Source of the DNA: CAXTTV01 sp964247295
GTDB lineage: Bacteria > Chloroflexota > Ktedonobacteria > Ktedonobacterales > Ktedonobacteraceae
DNA: 25,565 nucleotides
Assembly (NCBI GenBank): GCA_964247295.1
Contig: CAXTTV010000057.1
Location: 1-25,565 of the forward strand
Reading direction: 5' to 3'
In this document: positions 14,655-22,296 of the stretch, one piece after another
Position numbering within the stretch: the stretch's first letter is position 1
How the letters are laid out: the number at the start of each line of letters is the position of its first letter
Program-made: the position numbers and the translations under genes
The notes under the pieces: generated by a model
Databases searched by the model: none
Seen by the model: the letters and a program-made list of their open reading frames with translations, nothing else
What the model was told of the DNA's origin: nothing

Positions 14655-15833
14655 TCAGGCTACAATCTGGCCGCTGTCAATATGACGTTTATGCGCCTGC
14701 TCCAGAATTTCCTTTGGAAAACTAGTAAAGTCGGTCGCGGTAATAAAAACTTGCTCATGCTGATAGATCTGCTCAAGCAGAAATTCTCGACGACGGCTAT
14801 CCAGTTCACTAAACACATCATCAAGGAGCAGAACCGGCTCCTCGCCCGTGTGGGAGCGCATATACCCAAGTTCCGCGAGCTTGGCTGAGAGGGCGGCTGT
14901 TCGTTGTTGGCCACGGGAGCCATAGGTCTGCATATTAATCCCGTTCACTAGAAAATCTAAATCATCACGATGGGGACCCAACAGACAGACCCCTTGCTGT
15001 ATCTCCTTTTTGCGGTTCTCCAACAATTGTTGGCGGAAATGGACCTCGGCATCAATTGGAGCCCAATCGGGATGGACCGTAAACGAGGGCCGGTAGACAA
15101 TCTGGAGATGTTCTTTGCCGCCGCTAATCATCGTCTGAAATGTATCCACCTGATTATTGATTGCTTTAACCATAAGCTCGCGTTCCGAGACCAGCAGGCT
15201 TGCCATACTCACCATCTTCTCATCCCAGAAGTCCAGCATTCGAGGATCTTCACGACGTTCACGGATCTGTTTCAGCAGGGCCGAGCGTTGAGTAATCAGC
15301 TTACGATACTGTTGCCAGGTCTGGCAGTATTGGGATTGAAGCTGGCAGAGCGAACGATCCAGGAAGCGTCGCCTATCCTCGGGAGAGCCGTCGATCAGAC
15401 TAAGATCGCCGGGAGCGAAAAGCACCACCTTTAATTGCCCAAACATATCAATTGAGCGTTTGCGGACACCATTGATCTTCACCTGTTTGCGAGGTGTATT
15501 TGCCGGCATCTCAATCCGGGAGACGCTCCCAACCTGTTCGGGTATCTCAGGTGGGTTGGGATCAAAGATCGCCAGCGAGATATCTATCTCATCCTTTTGA
15601 CGGCAGACCTTTGCTTGCAGGCGCGCCACATGGTCCAGTGCGCGCCAATTCACCACCTCGCGATCGGTGCTGGCATGAAAGGAATTGCTAGTAGAAAGCA
15701 TCGCAACCGCCTCAAGCAGATTCGTTTTACCCTGAGCATTATCACCATAGAACAGAAAGAGGCCTCGCCCAAGAGAGAGCGAAAGCTGATCGTAATTGCG
15801 GAATTGATGCAAGCCAAGTTGAGTGAGATACAT
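14655..15833 (-). CDS. recF: RecF, recombination mediator ATPase
   Basis: RecF is an SMC-like ATPase that helps load RecA at ssDNA gaps, working with RecO and RecR. The 392-residue product has F-R-N-Y near residue 11 and the P-loop G-D-N-A-Q-G-K-T (30-37). Its C-terminal part holds the signature G-S-R-G-Q-Q-R-T and Walker B L-L-L-D-D-V-F-S-E-L-D. Length is close to the family norm (~360-390). The frame extends 16 codons further upstream, but M-Y-L-T-Q-L-G-L-H-Q-F matches known RecF starts, so I chose ATG 15833, though its ribosome site is weak. It lies 60 bases downstream of dnaN and is probably co-transcribed, with a hairpin in the gap. Confidence 0.95.
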   Translation of the reverse strand: MYLTQLGLHQFRNYDQLSLSLGRGLFLFYGDNAQGKTNLLEAVAMLSTSNSFHASTDREVVNWRALDHVARLQAKVCRQKDEIDISLAIFDPNPPEIPEQVGSVSRIEMPANTPRKQVKINGVRKRSIDMFGQLKVVLFAPGDLSLIDGSPEDRRRFLDRSLCQLQSQYCQTWQQYRKLITQRSALLKQIRERREDPRMLDFWDEKMVSMASLLVSERELMVKAINNQVDTFQTMISGGKEHLQIVYRPSFTVHPDWAPIDAEVHFRQQLLENRKKEIQQGVCLLGPHRDDLDFLVNGINMQTYGSRGQQRTAALSAKLAELGYMRSHTGEEPVLLLDDVFSELDSRRREFLLEQIYQHEQVFITATDFTSFPKEILEQAHKRHIDSGQIVA

Positions 15834-15854
15834 ATGTTGTCCATAAAGAGAAAG

Positions 15855-15884
15855 TGGGTGGGTCTGAACAAAACAGCCCACCCA
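15855..15884 (-). other. GC-rich hairpin between dnaN and recF
   Basis: TGGGTGGG and CCCACCCA arms form a stem of 8 pairs plus a G-T wobble around a 12-base loop. On the minus strand only a broken T stretch follows (ctttctcttt), so it would be at best a weak terminator or attenuator that sets the recF level relative to dnaN. Confidence 0.45.
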
Positions 15885-15893
15885 AAAAGTCTT

Positions 15894-17027
15894 TTAGCGA
15901 TTACTGTGCATAGGCATAATGACGTACGTATAGTCAGCGGCACTAATCGGGCGGATGACGCCGGGCTTGGTCGCCGAAGAAACTTCGACCGCTACCTCAG
16001 GTGTATCAATTACATTTAGCACATCCACGAGATATTTTACATTAAAGATAATCTGGATCTCGGGCCCATCGACCGCCGCGTTCAGCGTATTAATGTTATC
16101 GCCCAGATCCTCCGCGTTCGCCTCAATTGTCACCGCGCCAGCCTCTTCACCTTCCTCAGGATCAGAAATCTTCAGCCGGGTGATGTTTGAGCTGCTGCGC
16201 GCGAAAAGGGCAGCAGGTTTTACGGCCTCTGAAAACTCTTTCGTCTGTACGACCGCGCGGGTAGTATGCTCTTTTGGAATAATCTGACGGAAATTTGGAA
16301 AGTTCCCCTCGATCAATCGCGAGACCAGATCCACCTGCTCTGAGTGGAACAGAACCTGACTCCGGTTTGGCGTCACAATCATCTGAATGCTGCCCTCTGC
16401 CGGTAGAATACGCGCCAGCTCGGTCAAGGTTCGTGCTGGGATCAAAATATCGCTATGCTCATCTTCGCCTGGTAGGGGGGCCGTCCGCACAGCCAGCCGG
16501 AAAGCATCGGCGGCGGCGAACGTGATCTTCTCATCCTTTACCTGGACCAGCACACCCGTAAAGACCGGACGGGTATCATCATCGGCAGCCGCGAAAGCCA
16601 CCTGGCTAATCATCTCCTTAAGGAGACGAGCATCCAGAGAGATTGGCGACTCGCCACCCTCCGACGTTGGAATTAAAGGATACTCCGAGGGGTCCATTCC
16701 TTTAATGTTCGCGCTACTCCGCAGGCTCTTCACGCTCATCGTGTGGGTCTCTTCGCTGACCGCGATCTCTACGATATTCTGAGGCAAGCTATTCACAAAA
16801 TCCGTGATCAACCTGGCAGGGACCGTTGTATTGCCCTCCTCGGCCACCTGAGCATCAACCCAGCAGTTAATCCCAATCTCCAGATTGGTCGCTGAAAGTT
16901 TTAATCGGCCCTGATCGGTCGTCAACAAAATATTTGAAAGGATTGGAAGCGTACTACGGCTGGAGACCGCATGGCTTACAGTTGAAAGCCCACGGCTCAG
17001 ATCCTGCTGTTTACACGTAATTTTCAC
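15894..17027 (-). CDS. dnaN: DNA polymerase III beta subunit (sliding clamp)
   Basis: The beta clamp is a ring-shaped dimer that tethers polymerase III and recruits other DNA-binding enzymes. The 377-residue product shows the three-domain clamp pattern: L-P-I-L-S-N-I-L-L near residue 30, A-T-N-L-E-I-G-I, R-P-V-F-T-G-V-L-V, A-A-D-A-F-R-L-A-V, the E-G-N-F-P-N-F segment, and C-terminal P-I-S-A-A-D-Y-T-Y-V-I-M-P-M. GTG 17027 follows GGAGGAAGG at six bases, so I prefer it to an upstream in-frame ATG at 17099. It precedes recF as in many origin regions, but no dnaA is adjacent; the upstream gene on the same strand is a MerR/B12 regulator. Confidence 0.96.
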   Translation of the reverse strand: MKITCKQQDLSRGLSTVSHAVSSRSTLPILSNILLTTDQGRLKLSATNLEIGINCWVDAQVAEEGNTTVPARLITDFVNSLPQNIVEIAVSEETHTMSVKSLRSSANIKGMDPSEYPLIPTSEGGESPISLDARLLKEMISQVAFAAADDDTRPVFTGVLVQVKDEKITFAAADAFRLAVRTAPLPGEDEHSDILIPARTLTELARILPAEGSIQMIVTPNRSQVLFHSEQVDLVSRLIEGNFPNFRQIIPKEHTTRAVVQTKEFSEAVKPAALFARSSSNITRLKISDPEEGEEAGAVTIEANAEDLGDNINTLNAAVDGPEIQIIFNVKYLVDVLNVIDTPEVAVEVSSATKPGVIRPISAADYTYVIMPMHSNR

Positions 17028-17087
17028 GAAGAGCCTTCCTCCACAACCAAAAATATTTGCAAAATAATCTCTTAAACAAGTCCCCCT

Positions 17088-17116
17088 AGTATACTCCATA
17101 GAGGAAAGAAGAACAA
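17088..17116 (-). promoter_or_regulatory. Candidate dnaN promoter
   Basis: On the minus strand TTGTTC (17111-17116) and TATACT (17088-17093) are spaced by 17 bases, about 60 bases upstream of the GTG start. Confidence 0.5.
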
Positions 17117-17132
17117 GAATTCTAGGATAGAG

Positions 17133-17222
17133 TCGCTTGCTTATGGATCTGGTTTATTTCCAGGCTTGCCACAAAGACGACCCCAGTTGGGAACGCGCCA
17201 GAAGGAACAGGTTTCTCTTACC
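17133..17222. repeat. Short degenerate dispersed repeat, copy 2
   Basis: TCGCTTGCTTA (17133-17143), GCTTGCCACAAAGACGACCC (17164-17183) and CGCCAGAAGG (17196-17205) repeat the order seen at 5519-5622. The copy lies in the gap between the MerR/B12 gene and dnaN. A plus-strand frame through it is open to 17284 but has no start or ribosome site. Confidence 0.5.
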
Positions 17223-17280
17223 TCAACGCAACCCAGAGCGGTTACCTGTCAGAACCACAGGCCAACTACTTCCTGGAACC

Positions 17281-18420
17281 TTAATTTTGTTTTTCTGAGC
17301 GCTTACTGAGTAACGTATTGAGTTGCACCACCACCTGCTGAAGATTTCCCTGGAGGTAAAGGCCCGGAACATGCGAGACCAGATGACTGTTTTGGAGAAA
17401 CGCCTGTCCACCAAAGGTAAAAATTGGCCTGGGCTCTGGGAGACTCTCAATCCGTTTTCCCAAATTAATTAATGCCGCCAGATAGGCCGGCATTGTGACA
17501 GAGACACAGATAAGAGCTGGTGAGAGCCCCTGGACCGTTTGGACCAGACCCTCGATCTCAATGCTCTGCCCCAAATAGGCGACCCGATTATGTGCGCGGC
17601 GCAGAAAAAGCGCCAGCATGAGCGAAGCCAGTTCATGTGGCTCACCGGGTGCGCAACAAACAATGGAGAGCGAACCATCTTTCGGGCTGGGAGTGACATG
17701 CAAAAGATTTGAAAGCAGGCCGCGAAAAAAATTGCTGGCGAAATGCTCCATTGAGACCGTAATCTTTCCTTGCTCCCAGAGCTGGCCGATCCGCCAGAGC
17801 GTGGGCGTAATTAACTCCAGGCAGACCTGCTCTACGGGATAGATCGCGAACATCGAGGCCATCAGTAATCCGGCCATTCCGTCATCCAGCACCTGAAAAG
17901 CCTCGATCAGACGATCTTGTACCAGACGCATATTGTAAATACCGGAGTAGTTGTGCTGATCGTTCTCGGTTGGAGACCAGTTCTGCATAAAAGATTGATC
18001 AGGAGCGTAAAAAGACAAAGCATGACTCTCTTGTTTTTCTGGAGCGGGCTCCTCAGTCTGAGGTGAGGCTGAAGGCGTGGTAGGAGGATCGATGGGGGGA
18101 AAATCAGCCTTTTTTTTCGTAGCACCTATCTGCTGTTGCTCTTCCTGCATATGACGGAAAAGAGCAATTGCCTGACTAATTGACATTCCATGGTCGATCC
18201 GCTCTTTTAGCCAGTGGATCATCATAATATCGCGTTCAGAGTAAAGGCGGTACGTATTATTCGCTCGTTCAGGCGATAGAAGTGTATAACGTCGCTCCCA
18301 GGCGCGTAATGTAGGGGCCGGTACGCCGGTCTGCTGAACCACAGCTTTAGTGTTAAAGACAGGTGCATCTGAGTAACGAGCGAGATCGGGCCACTCAATC
18401 TGTCCCTCGCGTACAGCCAT
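17281..18420 (-). CDS. MerR-type regulator with B12-binding domain, CarH-like
   Basis: This 379-residue cytoplasmic transcription factor has a MerR winged helix at ~20-90 (F-N-T-K-A-V-V-Q-Q-T-G-V, T-L-R-A-W-E-R-R-Y, Y-R-L-Y-S-E-R-D). A Pro/Glu-rich linker (~105-160) and a B12 cap helical bundle (~165-245) follow. The Rossmann-like B12 domain (~250-375) ends the protein. The light-sensor motif W-x9-E-H is exact (W215, E225, H226), and the lower-ligand motif reads E-P-H-E-L-A (H262), with Ala where Gly is usual. CarH/LitR proteins bind adenosylcobalamin, form tetramers on DNA in the dark and fall apart in light. ATG 18420 follows GGGAG; a longer frame to 18468 overlaps the leader. The linker is longer than in known CarH. 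Light sensing is inference. Confidence 0.88.
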   Translation of the reverse strand: MAVREGQIEWPDLARYSDAPVFNTKAVVQQTGVPAPTLRAWERRYTLLSPERANNTYRLYSERDIMMIHWLKERIDHGMSISQAIALFRHMQEEQQQIGATKKKADFPPIDPPTTPSASPQTEEPAPEKQESHALSFYAPDQSFMQNWSPTENDQHNYSGIYNMRLVQDRLIEAFQVLDDGMAGLLMASMFAIYPVEQVCLELITPTLWRIGQLWEQGKITVSMEHFASNFFRGLLSNLLHVTPSPKDGSLSIVCCAPGEPHELASLMLALFLRRAHNRVAYLGQSIEIEGLVQTVQGLSPALICVSVTMPAYLAALINLGKRIESLPEPRPIFTFGGQAFLQNSHLVSHVPGLYLQGNLQQVVVQLNTLLSKRSEKQN

Positions 18421-18622
18421 ACGTGTTCTCCCGTGTATTCTGTACTTTATACGTTTCCGTGTGTGCATTGAATGGGCAAACTATATCACATTCTAATAGA
18501 TAAGTCTATTTTTTGCACAACTTTTGTCCAGGGATCACGAAATGCAAATGCGGCAAAAACAGTACTATCAGCACCCGTCTTCTCTATTGACCACGGCAAC
18601 AGGAAGAGAAAATGTGTGTCCC
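18421..18622. other. Divergent intergenic region between the MerR/B12 gene and rplU
   Basis: This stretch holds the candidate leftward promoter for the regulator and the upstream flank of the rplU promoter. I see no gene in it. A MerR-type autoregulatory dyad was looked for by eye and no perfect one was found. Confidence 0.5.
18480..18508 (-). promoter_or_regulatory. Candidate promoter of the MerR/B12 regulator
   Basis: On the minus strand TAGACT (18503-18508) and TATAGT (18480-18485) are spaced by 17 bases, 60 bases before the ATG. The -35 box is imperfect. Confidence 0.4.
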
Positions 18623-18652
18623 TTGACAAGGCTAAGAAACGTTTGTTATGAT
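18623..18652 (+). promoter_or_regulatory. Strong promoter of the rplU-rpmA operon
   Basis: TTGACA (18623-18628) and TATGAT (18647-18652) are spaced by 18 bases. The promoter lies about 390 bases before rplU, so the transcript has a long leader. Confidence 0.75.
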
Positions 18653-18659
18653 GGCCGAG

Positions 18660-19040
18660 GCCATCGTATCCATAAAAAAGCGCAAGGTTCGTCAGCAGAC
18701 ACCTCTTTCAACGTACGGTGTTGCCAGTAACATATGTTTAGATACACCGAACTCCCACCGGATTAACAAGCGTTCGTGTCCAACACTCACCTCTGCTATT
18801 TATCAGGACGTGCAGTGAGCCCAAAATGGGCCTTATGGCTTTTTAGAGCCAGGACCGTGATAAGATTGTGGGCGTAGCCTCTCTCATTCAGGCTGCTCAG
18901 CCTTTCTTGCACACGTACATGGACAAAGCAACAGCCTTGCATAGGCTGTTGAGGAGATTGGTAGAAGGCCTCCACCCACGCCTTCAGCCCCTCCTTCCTT
19001 GAACCGGTTAGAGGAGAACAGGTAAGGAGAACAACTCAAG
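18660..19040 (+). ncRNA. Structured 5' leader of rplU-rpmA, candidate ribosomal-protein leader
   Basis: The ~380-base untranslated leader contains several clean hairpins: GCCC/GGGC at 18819-18831, GGCT/AGCC at 18837-18850, AGGCT/AGCCT at 18890-18903, and a perfect 9-bp CAACAGCCT/AGGCTGTTG stem with loop TGCAT at 18929-18951. Two similar GGAGAACA blocks precede the start, the second being the rplU ribosome site. L21 leaders controlling rplU are known in Firmicutes; I cannot match this one to a described class. No ORF in it looks real. Confidence 0.45.
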
Positions 19041-19481
19041 ATGTTTGCAGTTATTAAAAGTGGTGGACGCCAATACAAGGTTTCTGTTGGTCAGAAGGTG
19101 GAAGTGAACTCCCTGGCAGTCGCCGAGGGAGAGCAGATCCGCCTGGAAGAGGTCCTATTGATCTCTGATGCTGATCGCACCCTGGTCGGTGCTCCTTTAA
19201 TCGCCGATGCCGCCGTTCTGGCTACCGCAACCACACATAAGCGCGGTGAGAAGCTTATTGTCTTCCGCTACAAATCGAAGAAGCGCTTCCGCCATAAACG
19301 CGGCCATCGTCAGGAACTCACCTTACTCACGATTGACGATATTATTGCCGATGGAAAAAGCTTGGTTTCCGGCGAGAAGAAGAAAGCAACTGCTCCCGCT
19401 GAGAGGACCCCTTCTGTCACCACAACTCCCCTGACTCGGACTGCTCCCGTTTCGGAAGAGCCGCCCGCCGTCGAACAGTAA
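19041..19481 (+). CDS. rplU: 50S ribosomal protein L21
   Basis: L21 binds 23S rRNA and L20 in the large subunit. The N-terminal ~103 residues match the family (M-F-A-V-I-K-S-G-G-R-Q-Y-K-V at the start, Y-K-S-K-K-R-F-R-H-K-R-G-H-R-Q near 75-90). The protein is 146 residues against the usual ~103; the extra C-terminal ~40 are low-complexity Thr/Pro/Ala/Glu (T-A-P-A-E-R-T-P and so on) and probably disordered. The ATG has AAGGAGA eleven bases before it. It is the first gene of a two-gene operon with rpmA. Confidence 0.97.
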   Translation: MFAVIKSGGRQYKVSVGQKVEVNSLAVAEGEQIRLEEVLLISDADRTLVGAPLIADAAVLATATTHKRGEKLIVFRYKSKKRFRHKRGHRQELTLLTIDDIIADGKSLVSGEKKKATAPAERTPSVTTTPLTRTAPVSEEPPAVEQ

Positions 19482-19540
19482 CTGCTCGGGTCCACTTTTT
19501 ATGTGGATTGAGTTATAGCATACAAGTAAAGGTAAAACAG

Positions 19541-19873
19541 ATGGCACATAAAAAAGGAATGGGTAGCTCGCGTAATGGTCGCGATAGCAAGCCGAAAATG
19601 TTGGGAGTCAAACGGTTTGATGGTCAGCTTGTGAGCTCCGGCAGCATTATCGTCCGTCAGCGCGGCACCAAAATCGCCCCCGGTGAGAACATTGGCGTTG
19701 GTAGAGATCACACATTGTATGCGTTGATCGACGGCTACGTGAAGTTTGGTCATCAGAGCCGTACCAAAAAGAAGGTTAGTATCTATGAGACATTTGAGGG
19801 TCGCCCTTCCGTCCAGGAGCTAATCGATCAGGCCATGGCTTCAATGGGTGAAGATGTCGAGATTGAGGCTTAA
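19541..19873 (+). CDS. rpmA: 50S ribosomal protein L27
   Basis: L27 sits near the peptidyl-transferase centre. The 110-residue product begins M-A-H-K-K-G-M-G-S-S-R-N-G-R-D-S and contains G-V-K-R-F-D-G, G-S-I-I-V-R-Q-R-G-T and G-R-D-H-T-L-Y-A, all family hallmarks. The frame extends 11 codons upstream, but the family start at ATG 19541 is clear. There is no N-terminal pre-sequence and no prp protease gene between rplU and rpmA, unlike many Firmicutes. The C-terminus is ~20 residues longer than usual and acidic. The gene lies 59 bases after rplU and is followed by a strong terminator; obg, a common third gene, is absent. Confidence 0.97.
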   Translation: MAHKKGMGSSRNGRDSKPKMLGVKRFDGQLVSSGSIIVRQRGTKIAPGENIGVGRDHTLYALIDGYVKFGHQSRTKKKVSIYETFEGRPSVQELIDQAMASMGEDVEIEA

Positions 19874-19897
19874 ATAAGTCCTGCGATGCATCCATCA

Positions 19898-19931
19898 AAG
19901 AAGCCTCCGGTTCGCGAACCGGAGGCTTCTT
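19898..19931 (+). terminator. Intrinsic terminator of rplU-rpmA
   Basis: This is a perfect 34-base palindrome (17 positions each side, centred on the ttcg/cgaa tip) followed by a short T-containing stretch. It lies between convergent rpmA and the 19962-21737 gene, so it may stop transcription from both sides. Confidence 0.8.
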
Positions 19932-19961
19932 GCTGTTACTGAAAGTTACTATTGATCATTG

Positions 19962-21737
19962 TCAATTCGCTGGTCCCACTTGAGGAACTGCATTGGGGTC
20001 TTGAGCCGGTGCAACTGGTTGGGGGACCTGGTTTGTCTGACCATTTGGCATCTGCATCTGCTGCGCTGGCTGATTGGGGCAACTAATGATAAACTGCGTA
20101 GTATTCGCATCCGACTTCACGGAAAGCACACATGGCTGACCATTAAAATTAATCGTTGCCTGGCAGTTATTGATCATATTGCCGTTTAACATACATTGAG
20201 TAGGCATTCCCATACCAATACCAGCGCCGGCAGTGCCAGCACCGGCACCAGCGCCAGCACCGTTCCCGGTGGGGACTGTAGGAGTAGGAGCGGTAGTTCC
20301 ATTCCCAGCGGGGACTGTAGGAGTAGGAGCGGTGGTTCCATTCCCGGTGCCGTTCCCAGCGGGGACTGTAGGAGTAGGAGCGGTGGTTCCATTCCCGGTG
20401 CCGTTTCCTTTCCCAGCAGCCGGGACAGCCTGACCATTAATGGTGGCCGAGATAGCAACGCCATTACCATCGGTCTGTACCGCGATCGGGCTGGGCTTCT
20501 TCAAGAGATTTGTACAATTGAGACCCTGAGCACCATAGCTAGCAACAAACCGCTGAGCGAGGAAGGTCAGGAGTGAGTTGGCCGCACCCGCATCTGGAGA
20601 TGGCCGGTTCTGGAGAATGTTCGCGTCCATCATTATGCGTTTAGGCTGAATCGTTGCATAATTTTGACAATAGACGGTTGTGCTCGACAGCCCCTGATTG
20701 GCGACAGGGGCCTGATCCACACCGATGCGGTAAGCGTTCAGCTTCTGCATATTGATATTGCCATTCAGCAGAACCATGGGATCACGGTTAGGAATCTGAG
20801 CGACCGGAGCGGCTTGATGTTGCGCCGCCTGAAGCTCGTTTAGAGGTAGAGAGGGAACCGTCGCACCTGGATCAGCGAGGTCGGTAACCATCCAGGGCTT
20901 GCAGCCTAGGGCTCCATCTAGAGCCACAGCTAACAACCGATTATCGCTGGCATTCACCTGAGTTTGAGCGTTCTGTAGTTTAGCGGCATTGGCTGCGGTC
21001 ATTTGCGCCGTTTGCCCATTCGCTGTAGTTAGATATGTTGTTGTGACGTTATCGCTCTGGTCCATGTCTACGACAAAGAAATCGCGAACCGTGGGGCAGG
21101 CTAACCCATCGTTGGCTGTACCTAGAGCCGGAGGAACCAGTTTACCACCTTTAATCGCTTGATTCGCGGCCTTGAAGAAGGCTGGCGCGTTACAATAGGC
21201 GAACTGGCCGAAGATAGAGCCATTTACCCCATTAACACACTTGCCCTGGTTCAGGCTGCCATTCTGGTTTTTGAGCGTCAGGTTTCCACCGTTGTAACCA
21301 AACCAGAGGCCCACAACCGCGTTCGCTGGAAGTTTGGGAACTACAGGCGCAACGGCTGCCTGAGCGCCTTTATCAACCACCAGAGGATTGTAAGCAGAGA
21401 TCTGTCCTGTAGCTGGATCAAAGACGGCCCCCTGCACAAATGCCCCCTGAGTGGGATTAGCCTCGTTACAGGGACCTTTCGCCGGATCGGTCGCAACCAA
21501 CTGATAGGGGGTCGCGAGTCCTTTAGCTGTCAAAGGCTGCGGGGGGACAATTAAAGTACAATCAGGGTTGACAGCGGCAACCCCGGCTGCATGTGAGGCA
21601 ATGCGTGGGATCAAAACAAATACAACTCCCGCCCCCAGCAGGATTGCGATCGAAGCAAGGATACCAACTAGCATAAGCGGCGAAAAACCACGCCGCACGC
21701 CGTTGCTACCCGTGGTCCTAAATTCAAATGTACGCAT
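19962..21737 (-). CDS. Membrane-anchored exported protein with Gly/Asn/Thr/Pro repeats
   Basis: The 591-residue product has an Arg-rich N-terminus, one hydrophobic helix (~20-43) and a long extracytoplasmic part, so it is exported and probably remains anchored. Residues ~58-430 form a Cys-containing globular region (for example G-P-C-N-E-A-N-P, G-Q-F-A-Y-C-N-A-P-A-F-F, A-C-P-T-V-R-D-F, D-Q-S-D-N-V-T-T-T-Y). Residues ~440-503 are low-complexity repeats of T-T-A-P-T-P-T-V-P and G-N-G-T-G-N-G, then G-A-G-A. A C-terminal ~85-residue part has further Cys and a Pro/Gln tail. ATG 21737 is preceded by GGAAGGA at about 10 bases. The globular region looks like conserved hypothetical secreted proteins of soil bacteria; no enzymatic motif is recognised. 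Confidence 0.85.
   Translation of the reverse strand: MRTFEFRTTGSNGVRRGFSPLMLVGILASIAILLGAGVVFVLIPRIASHAAGVAAVNPDCTLIVPPQPLTAKGLATPYQLVATDPAKGPCNEANPTQGAFVQGAVFDPATGQISAYNPLVVDKGAQAAVAPVVPKLPANAVVGLWFGYNGGNLTLKNQNGSLNQGKCVNGVNGSIFGQFAYCNAPAFFKAANQAIKGGKLVPPALGTANDGLACPTVRDFFVVDMDQSDNVTTTYLTTANGQTAQMTAANAAKLQNAQTQVNASDNRLLAVALDGALGCKPWMVTDLADPGATVPSLPLNELQAAQHQAAPVAQIPNRDPMVLLNGNINMQKLNAYRIGVDQAPVANQGLSSTTVYCQNYATIQPKRIMMDANILQNRPSPDAGAANSLLTFLAQRFVASYGAQGLNCTNLLKKPSPIAVQTDGNGVAISATINGQAVPAAGKGNGTGNGTTAPTPTVPAGNGTGNGTTAPTPTVPAGNGTTAPTPTVPTGNGAGAGAGAGTAGAGIGMGMPTQCMLNGNMINNCQATINFNGQPCVLSVKSDANTTQFIISCPNQPAQQMQMPNGQTNQVPQPVAPAQDPNAVPQVGPAN
20263..20403 (-). repeat. In-gene tandem repeat, 39/51-base units
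   Basis: Three 39-base units (20263-20301, 20302-20340, 20353-20391) are nearly identical; the second and third are each followed by the same 12 bases (20341-20352, 20392-20403). All lengths are multiples of three, so copy-number changes keep the reading frame of the 19962-21737 gene. Confidence 0.9.
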
Positions 21738-22296
21738 CTAAACAAAATCCTTCCACTACAGTTTAATGTAGTTGCTGTGATCAGACCTGTTGATGATTCA
21801 ACATATGCTGTGATGACAACACACGTCTACTCTGTCCGATTTTTGCAAATCCAGAATAATTGGCTACGTAAGCCAGAAAAAGACAAACCTTACCTCGCCT
21901 GTTAAGCGTGTTCAGAGCCATCTAGCTCCTCTGAATATTTCCCCCGGCTATTTAGAGGTAATTTGGGTTGTTTATCTAGAATAAGTGGCGGAATAGTATA
22001 GATACGTAGGAATAGATGAACCATGGAAATTCATGAATATACATAGTTTTTAATGTAAATTTCATCTTCGTGCCTCGGTTGAGATATTACCATAGTCTAT
22101 AGTGATCTTGTTGCCAGTTGCTAAAAATTAGCATAAAAGTACCGAAGCGTCGTAAATCACCTTTGCTTGATAGTGTATAGAGATTTGTCAACAAATGGCG
22201 ATCTATAATTCTGATGGGATATACTATAGAGGCAGGAAGATTGTATTTATTTTTTTCATGCTGTCTTTAACTTGAATGTATTTGAAAGGGTGGTAT
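21738..22296. other. AT-rich intergenic region between divergent genes
   Basis: Some 560 bases separate the exported-protein gene and purH, which are transcribed away from each other. It holds the leaders and presumably promoters of both. TATACT near 22220 could be part of a purH promoter but no good -35 box is placed for it. I found no gene, tRNA or recognisable riboswitch (no purine or ZTP motif by eye). Confidence 0.45.

Noticed and set aside
20196..20576. Plus-strand frames over the repeat region (Ser/Gly/Arg-rich)
   Set aside because: These are mirror readings of the tandem repeats in the minus-strand gene.
21738..22296. Possible riboswitch or tRNA upstream of purH
   Set aside because: No purine, ZTP or other known core motif and no cloverleaf could be made by eye; only AT-rich sequence and short palindromes are present.
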